A DNA stretch of 64,000 bases from Psychrobacillus vulpis (GTDB lineage Bacteria > Bacillota > Bacilli > Bacillales_A > Planococcaceae), in the NCBI RefSeq assembly GCF_006861825.1, contig NZ_VDGI01000002.1, forward strand, positions 66,716-130,715. Direction: 5' to 3'. Numbering within the stretch: position 1 is the first letter of the stretch; the number at the start of each line of letters is the position of its first letter. Positions 58,984 to 64,000 of the stretch are shown here, in pieces. Under the pieces are notes generated by a model. It searched no databases, had not been told where the DNA came from, and worked only from the letters and a program-made list of their open reading frames with translations. The translations under genes and the position numbers were made by a program.

Positions 58984-59643
58984 ATGTATAGTTACGACTG
59001 GAGTGTTATTACTCGCAATATGGACGTCTTTATAGATGGGGCATTGAAAACGCTGGAAATTTCAGCGCTTGCGATCCTCATCGCTATTCCAATCGGTATT
59101 ATTTTTGGGATGGGACGTATTTCGAAAAACAAGTTTTTTAGATTAATATCTTCTATATATGTAGAGATTATTCGCGGTGTTCCACTGCTCGTATTACTTA
59201 TTTGGATTTTCTTTGTACTCGGACAATTCTTGAAGCTTGGTTCCTATTGGGGTTCGATTTGGGGACTTGCGATATTTGCTGGTGCATTTATCGCAGAAAT
59301 CGTTCGTTCTGGGATTCAAGCTGTCCCAAAAGGGCAAATGGAAGCAGCTCGTTCACTTGGGATGTCTCATGCAAAAGCAATGACATATATTATTTTGCCG
59401 CAAGCATTTAGACGAGTATTACCACCACTTGCATCACAATTTATTATGCTAATAAAAGATTCGTCTCTTGTATCTGTCATTGCAGCCACCGAGTTAACGC
59501 TAAACGCAAAAAACTTAGTAGCAACATCATTCCGTTCTATTGAAGTATGGACGTTCGTTGCGCTAATCTATTTCATCATGACATTCAGCTTATCGTTAAT
59601 CATTCGATACTTCGAAAAACGATTACTGAAGAGCGAAGCATAA
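58984..59643 (+). CDS. Amino-acid ABC transporter permease
   Basis: The 219-residue HisM/ArtM-type permease has about five transmembrane helices and the ATPase-contact loop EAARSLGMSHAKAMTYIILPQAFRR (about 120–144). It is encoded alone, so it probably forms a homodimer. GAGGAGGAGCAACG precedes the ATG, and the ATPase gene follows after 20 bases. Confidence 0.94.
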   Translation: MYSYDWSVITRNMDVFIDGALKTLEISALAILIAIPIGIIFGMGRISKNKFFRLISSIYVEIIRGVPLLVLLIWIFFVLGQFLKLGSYWGSIWGLAIFAGAFIAEIVRSGIQAVPKGQMEAARSLGMSHAKAMTYIILPQAFRRVLPPLASQFIMLIKDSSLVSVIAATELTLNAKNLVATSFRSIEVWTFVALIYFIMTFSLSLIIRYFEKRLLKSEA

Positions 59644-59663
59644 CGTTGAGGAGGGTGTAACCA

Positions 59664-60392
59664 ATGATATCTATTAAAAATGTCAATAAAAGCTTCGGCG
59701 ACCACCACGTCCTAACCGACGTTTCGCTTGAAATACCGAAATCGAACGTAGTTGCACTAATTGGACCAAGTGGAGCAGGGAAATCAACGCTCATACGTAC
59801 AATTAATGCATTGGAGCCGATCAATACTGGTGAGATAATTGTAGATGGCGTGTCAATTCACGATAAAAAGACGGATATTAACGTAGCTCGATTGAACATC
59901 GGCTTCGTATTTCAAAGCTTCAACCTATTTCCGTTCTTAACGGCATTGGAAAATGTGACGATTTCACCGATGAAAGTAAAAGGACTTTCGAAGGAAGTTG
60001 CTGAAAAAAGAGGGAAAGAACTATTGACCTCTCTTGGACTAGGAGACAAATTTGACTCGTACCCAAGCAGACTTTCTGGTGGACAACAACAACGTGTAGC
60101 GATCGCACGCGCACTTGCAATGGACCCACAAGTTATGTTATTTGACGAACCGACATCTGCACTCGATCCAGAAATGGTAACAGAAGTGCTTGATGCGATT
60201 CGTAAACTAGCAAAAGACGGGATGACTATGGTTGTAGTAACACACGAAATGGGCTTCGCGAAAGAAATCTGTGATGAAATCGTATTCATGGCAGAAGGTA
60301 AAATCGTCGAACGTGCGGCACCAGATAAATTCTTCAGTAACCCAGACACAAAACGCGCACAAGACTTTTTATCAAAAGTATTAAACCACTAA
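59664..60392 (+). CDS. Amino-acid ABC transporter ATP-binding protein
   Basis: A 242-residue ATPase of the GlnQ/ArtP type: Walker [10 protein letters not shown] (about 33–41), Q-loop FQSFNLFP, signature LSGGQQQR, Walker [13 protein letters not shown] and the switch His in VTHEM. GAGGAGGGTGTAACCA precedes the ATG. It energises uptake of the amino acid delivered by the lipoprotein at 58126. A terminator follows. Confidence 0.95.
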   Translation: MISIKNVNKSFGDHHVLTDVSLEIPKSNVVALIGPSGAGKSTLIRTINALEPINTGEIIVDGVSIHDKKTDINVARLNIGFVFQSFNLFPFLTALENVTISPMKVKGLSKEVAEKRGKELLTSLGLGDKFDSYPSRLSGGQQQRVAIARALAMDPQVMLFDEPTSALDPEMVTEVLDAIRKLAKDGMTMVVVTHEMGFAKEICDEIVFMAEGKIVERAAPDKFFSNPDTKRAQDFLSKVLNH

Positions 60393-60412
60393 AAACTATT
60401 CCAATGTTTCCC

Positions 60413-60461
60413 GACTGTAGGCAAACTCGATAAATTCGAGTTTTACCTATGGTCTTTTTTC
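60413..60461 (+). terminator. ABC transporter operon terminator
   Basis: A long imperfect stem, GACTGTAGGCAAACTCGA against TTCGAGTTTTACCTATGGTC, followed by TTTTTT. Confidence 0.88.
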
Positions 60462-60489
60462 TTATTAAATAAAATTTTATTGAGTTCAG

Positions 60490-60937
60490 AAAAAACACTC
60501 GCTTTCCGTGGATGAATCACCAAGTCCCTTCCACACAGAGCTGTGGCCACAGAGGAAGTCCTTGTAACCAGCTTTGGCAGACGGGGTTGTACAATATCCC
60601 AATAGATAAGAAAATCATTGAAATGGCTCCCTTTCCGCGGGCGTTGCCTTAGCCTCCTCGCTACGCTGCGGGGTCTTCGGCTTACGCTATTCCCGCAGGA
60701 GTGTCGCCTTTTTCAACGATTTTCTAGAAATGAAAAAGTATTTAGTCATTAGGCTCGTAAATTAGAATCTACGTTTTGTCTTCAATCTTTTCTTTGTAAG
60801 ATAGAGTGAAGACTAATTGAATTTCGGAAAAAGCTAATCGCTTTCCGCGGACGAATCGCCAAGCCTCCACCTAGCTACGTTCGTGCGGGGTCTTGGACGC
60901 TCCGTTTTTCCGCAGGAGTCTCGCAGCTTTTTCCTCT
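60490..60937 (-). repeat. Cluster of GC-rich intergenic repeats
   Basis: Three elements, all in minus orientation. 60490–60607 is a degraded copy that keeps the tail words (ACAACCCCGTC and AAGGACT when reverse-complemented). 60608–60731 is a complete core of the 122-bp type. 60822–60937 is a subtype-2 copy with outer arms TTTCGGAAAAAGCT and AGCTTTTTCCTC. No coding region is visible. Confidence 0.75.
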
Positions 60938-61170
60938 ACGTATTGAGTCAAGTAGTTGGTTTACGATGCTGACCAAAAACATACAAATTCTTTGGCGAGA
61001 AAGAGTAAATGCATAACATGGTGTTTGTGAAATACATCCTCATGGAGAAATTGATGGAATTGTAAGAGGAAATGGATAAAAAATTAAAAGGTTTCAGGAG
61101 GGGGCATTCCCGAAAACTTTTTTCTTCTATTAAATAGGAAATAATCTTTTTATCAACATATAAAAAAAGA

Positions 61171-61242
61171 AAAAACGCCTTTGGCATTAGCCGAAGGCGT
61201 TGAAATAAGAAAAGAAGCATCCGATCTTCAGATGCTTCTTTT
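61171..61242. other. Two adjacent hairpins in the gap before the S-layer gene
   Basis: AACGCCTTTGG–CATTAG–CCGAAGGCGTT (about 61174–61201) reads as a terminator on the minus strand, where it is followed by a run of T. AAGAAGCATC…GATGCTTCTT (about 61212–61240) reads as one on the plus strand. They may bound an unseen small transcript; no supported gene lies between 60937 and 61717. Confidence 0.5.
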
Positions 61243-61589
61243 CTTGAGCGATAAAACGAAGGAAGTAGAAGGCTGCACACTAATGAATGTACAAACAAGT
61301 TTACGGCGTTACACATCTATAAGTAACCTTCTATACTGTACATCATAACACAAATATTTAAAATTGCACGCATTTAATTTAATTAAAATAAAAAAATATA
61401 TAGAAAAATAAATCTACTATTATTAAAAGAATATTAAGTAATTTTGAACAATATAAAAATAGTAAGAATTATTCAGAAAAAAAGGTGGCGCAAATGGAAA
61501 CATTGCTGTAATATGGAATGTGTAATAGTGTCCTTGGTGCTTTCAAAACCTCATCCTCGAAAAAAACTGGTAATCTTTTAGGATTTTAG

Positions 61590-61623
61590 TTGATTTTAGC
61601 ATATGAGTTTTGTATACTCATAT
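61590..61623 (+). promoter_or_regulatory. S-layer gene promoter with operator-like inverted repeat
   Basis: TTGATT (61590–61595), a 17-bp spacer and TATACT (61613–61618). The -10 lies inside an inverted repeat ATATGAGT–TTTGTAT–ACTCATAT (61601–61623), which could be an operator. The transcript would have a leader of about 90 bases. Confidence 0.65.
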
Positions 61624-61717
61624 ATTAGTTAGGGTGAAGATATTGGACGCGATCAAGCGACCGGTGTTACACACTAAAAAAAAAAGCAACACACAAGCGA
61701 AGGGAGATCACAAGTTT

Positions 61718-63937
61718 ATGAAGAAAAAAGCTATCAAAATTGCAGCTTCAACTGCAGTAGCAGCTTCAGCATTCGTTGCAGCAGCACCAGCAAACCAAGC
61801 TGACGCAGCAACTAATGTAAACCAATTAGTAACAGACGCACAAAATGCAGGTACAGTATTAAAATGGGCTATCTCAGTAGAAGGTACTGCAGATTACAAA
61901 ACACAACCAATGGCACAATACAATGCTGCTAAAAAAGCTATCGCAGCTGCGGAAAAAGCAGCAGCTAGTCTTTCAACTTCTGAAAAATTAGCAGTAGACG
62001 CTAAACTTGTTGATGCAAAATTACAAGTGAAACGCGCTCAAGCTTACATTGATGCAATCACTTCAAGTGTAAAAATCAAAGAATTGACAGCTAACTTAGA
62101 TGCAGCTATCAAATCTAATGACATCGAAAAAGTTGAAGCTGCTTACCACAAAGCAACTGCTGAGTACCGTAAACAAGCTGCTCTTTTAGACCGCGTATAT
62201 GGTCAATCAACTCGTGACGGTATCCGTAACGAAGTGAAACCAGCTATAGAAAAATTAGTAGCATCAGTTAAAAACGAAGTAACTGTTAACATGCTTGCAA
62301 AAGCAGCAGCTGCTGACGTTAAAGCAGGTAAAACTGCAGATGCTTCTAAAAAGATCGCTGAAGCACAAGCAATCCTTGATGCTAATGATCTTAAATGGGA
62401 AACATCTTTACAAAAATCAGTTACTGATGTAGTAACTGCATTACCACTTGCTGTTTCTTCAGTAAGTTATGTAGACAATAAAACTGTTGTTGTTACTTTA
62501 ACTAAACCAGTTGTTGCAGTAGCGGGTTCTGAATTCGTTCTTGACAATGGCGCAGTAGTTACAAAAGCTGAACTTGCAGCTGACAAAAAGACAGTTACAT
62601 TAACAACTACAGCATTAGATGCTGCAACTAAATATACAGTAACTTACAACGGTTCTTCAGTTCAGTTTGAAACACCTGCAACTGGTGCTGGAAATATCGG
62701 AGTAGATGCAACTGCATTACATGCAGAAGATACTCAAACTCTTGCAGTTACAGCTTCTTTCAAAACTGCTCAAGGAACAACATATAACGGTCCAGTGAAA
62801 ATTTCTTTCACTCAAGCTGGTTATGAATTTAATACAGTAAATGGTATTCCTTACTCTTCATTAACTAGTGATACTGTTTATCCAGTTAACGGTCAATTAG
62901 TTGTTACTGTAAAAGCGGCAGCTGGAAAAGTTACTGGTGGTAAAGTTAAATTTGATACTTTAACTGGTGCTACAGGTTCTGTTACTGAAACAAAATACTC
63001 AGGAGCATTAAACTTCTATCATTTAGTTGATTCTGAAACACCTCTATTAGCTGATGCTTCTGGAACTGTAAAATATGTAGATGCAGCTAATAACTATTTT
63101 GTAAATAACAACAATGATAAATTTGTATTAAAAGCAGCTGGAAATGTATATCAAGATACTAACAATGGTGTGCTTTCTCTAGATGCATTTAAAGCAAAAT
63201 TAACAAAAGGTGATATCGTTACAGGTAATTATATTCCAGGTGCTGGATCTGTTCTAAAATTAGCACTTGATAAAGTAGCTGGTGTTGATTTCTCAGTAGA
63301 TCAAGATTATATGGGAGCTACTGATACATTCCGTGTTGAAGGTAATACAATTACATTAACAGGTACTGGTGAAGCTGGTAAAACAGTTTCAGTTTACAAT
63401 ATTGCTTTAGAACGTCCGGTAGCTCAAACAGTAGTTGGATCAAATGGAAAATGGAGTGTTACAGTTTCAGTAGATCCTACACAAAAAGTAAGCTTCCAAT
63501 CACGTCAATCAGTAGCAGTTAACGAAATAGCTCCAAATTACTCAGTAGCTACTGGTTTAAGTGACCAATTAGACGTTGTTGCTGGTAAATTTACAGCTAC
63601 TGCTGTTAATGCAGCTTCTGGAGACGGAGCATTATCTGGAGATGTAATTCCATTTAATTCTGTTAAGTCTGAAGATGCAAATAATGTTAAAATTGCAGCT
63701 AAAGCATCAATCGTATTATTAGATGGTGATTTAACAAAAGCTACTTATGTAGATGGTGTGAACGGTACTTCAATTACTGAAACAACAACTGGATTTGAAA
63801 TCAAATTTGGTGCTCCATCTGCAATCTCTGGTGGAGATGGTAAATTATCAGGCGCATTGACTGTAAATGGCGTTACTGGTATTACAAATGAGTATGGTTT
63901 GAAAGTTAATATTACAAATTCAATTGCTAATTATTAA
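61718..63937 (+). CDS. S-layer protein without SLH domains (SbsC-like)
   Basis: The 739-residue product has a signal peptide (about 1–31, ANQADA-A), then a helical, Ala/Lys-rich N-terminal region (about 32–245) like the wall-polymer-binding part of SbsC-type S-layer proteins. It continues with SbsA-type Ig-like modules (about 250–330: VDNKTVVVTLTKPVV) and beta-rich, Thr/Val/Ala-rich repeats to the end. No SLH motif is present, so it should bind a secondary wall polymer through the helical part. I start at ATG 61718; the frame runs open further upstream, but the signal peptide begins there. The codon bias looks strong (GCA, GTA, ACT), as in highly expressed genes. A terminator follows. Confidence 0.85.
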   Translation: MKKKAIKIAASTAVAASAFVAAAPANQADAATNVNQLVTDAQNAGTVLKWAISVEGTADYKTQPMAQYNAAKKAIAAAEKAAASLSTSEKLAVDAKLVDAKLQVKRAQAYIDAITSSVKIKELTANLDAAIKSNDIEKVEAAYHKATAEYRKQAALLDRVYGQSTRDGIRNEVKPAIEKLVASVKNEVTVNMLAKAAAADVKAGKTADASKKIAEAQAILDANDLKWETSLQKSVTDVVTALPLAVSSVSYVDNKTVVVTLTKPVVAVAGSEFVLDNGAVVTKAELAADKKTVTLTTTALDAATKYTVTYNGSSVQFETPATGAGNIGVDATALHAEDTQTLAVTASFKTAQGTTYNGPVKISFTQAGYEFNTVNGIPYSSLTSDTVYPVNGQLVVTVKAAAGKVTGGKVKFDTLTGATGSVTETKYSGALNFYHLVDSETPLLADASGTVKYVDAANNYFVNNNNDKFVLKAAGNVYQDTNNGVLSLDAFKAKLTKGDIVTGNYIPGAGSVLKLALDKVAGVDFSVDQDYMGATDTFRVEGNTITLTGTGEAGKTVSVYNIALERPVAQTVVGSNGKWSVTVSVDPTQKVSFQSRQSVAVNEIAPNYSVATGLSDQLDVVAGKFTATAVNAASGDGALSGDVIPFNSVKSEDANNVKIAAKASIVLLDGDLTKATYVDGVNGTSITETTTGFEIKFGAPSAISGGDGKLSGALTVNGVTGITNEYGLKVNITNSIANY

Positions 63938-63957
63938 TTAGTAGTATTGAATTTAGG

Positions 63958-64000
63958 CTGTTCCTAAAGTCGATATCATCGACTTTAGGACAGTTTTTTT
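63958..64000 (+). terminator. S-layer gene terminator
   Basis: CTGTTCCTAAAGTCGA pairs with TCGACTTTAGGACAG with one bulged base, followed by TTTTTTT to the window end. Confidence 0.93.

Noticed and set aside
60948-61316. 122-residue minus-strand frame
   Set aside because: Runs through two strong hairpins and a gene-free leader; no ribosome site or recognisable domain.

Overview
The window comes from a low-GC, endospore-forming, flagellated Gram-positive bacterium of the Bacillales. The Bacillus gene order upp–atp operon–ywzB–murA–spoIID–spoIIQ–spoIIID–mbl–flhO–flhP–fabZ–ywpF–ssbB–ywqA–ywqB is kept almost intact. The S-layer gene without SLH repeats and the many dispersed GC-rich 'CTCCTGCGGGA…CGCCCGCGG' repeats suggest the Planococcaceae/Caryophanaceae side (Psychrobacillus, Lysinibacillus, Sporosarcina or a relative). 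That placement is inference; no rRNA gene is present to confirm it.

Layout. 1–1227: tandem intergenic repeats with an inserted MITE-like element. 1228–11232: upp, the ATP synthase operon, ywzB and murA. 11250–12557: a NERD-domain nuclease-like gene with 21-bp phased repeat arrays, sitting between murA and spoIID. 12801–20414: sporulation, cell-shape, flagellar-rod and fatty-acid genes, then a competence-type ssbB preceded by a ComK-like box. 20524–25369 (minus strand): the SNF2 helicase/SWIM pair and an XRE regulator. 25537–34106: small unknown proteins, a short flagellin, an S41 protease/membrane protein/HlyD-like operon, the pantothenate symporter pair and a DMT exporter. 35073–47296: a Gram-positive Pel-type exopolysaccharide locus. 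47524–50128: a sigI–rsgI stress module with a likely SigI target gene. 50352–54565: argCJBD. 54670–55920: a second NERD gene, bracketed by 21-bp arrays. 56002–60392: a SRPBCC protein, a DUF1761 protein, a cupin regulator and an amino-acid ABC transporter. 60400–61717: repeats and leader region. 61718–63937: S-layer protein.

Two regions stand out. First, two paralogous NERD-domain/zinc-ribbon genes lie about 43 kb apart, each next to arrays of an 8–9 nt core repeated at exactly 21-bp intervals with variable 12-nt spacers. The core is CGAGACCAA at one locus and CGAGAGAAT at the other. I know of no described system of this kind.

Second, the Pel locus has two gene fusions. One joins a sugar-nucleotide epimerase to a PelD-like cyclic-di-GMP receptor that keeps the RxxD site. 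The other joins PelG to a CotH-type kinase exactly at a lipoprotein signal. A VTC-type polyphosphate polymerase domain protein and a DUF4956 membrane protein follow. A plausible model is c-di-GMP-gated export of a partly deacetylated amino-sugar polymer, with an attached surface kinase/polyphosphate module.

The window also carries six GGTGCC-W-GGCACC palindromes plus one half-copy, scattered between genes from 26.8 to 50.2 kb, one pair of which has rewritten the end of a coding sequence.
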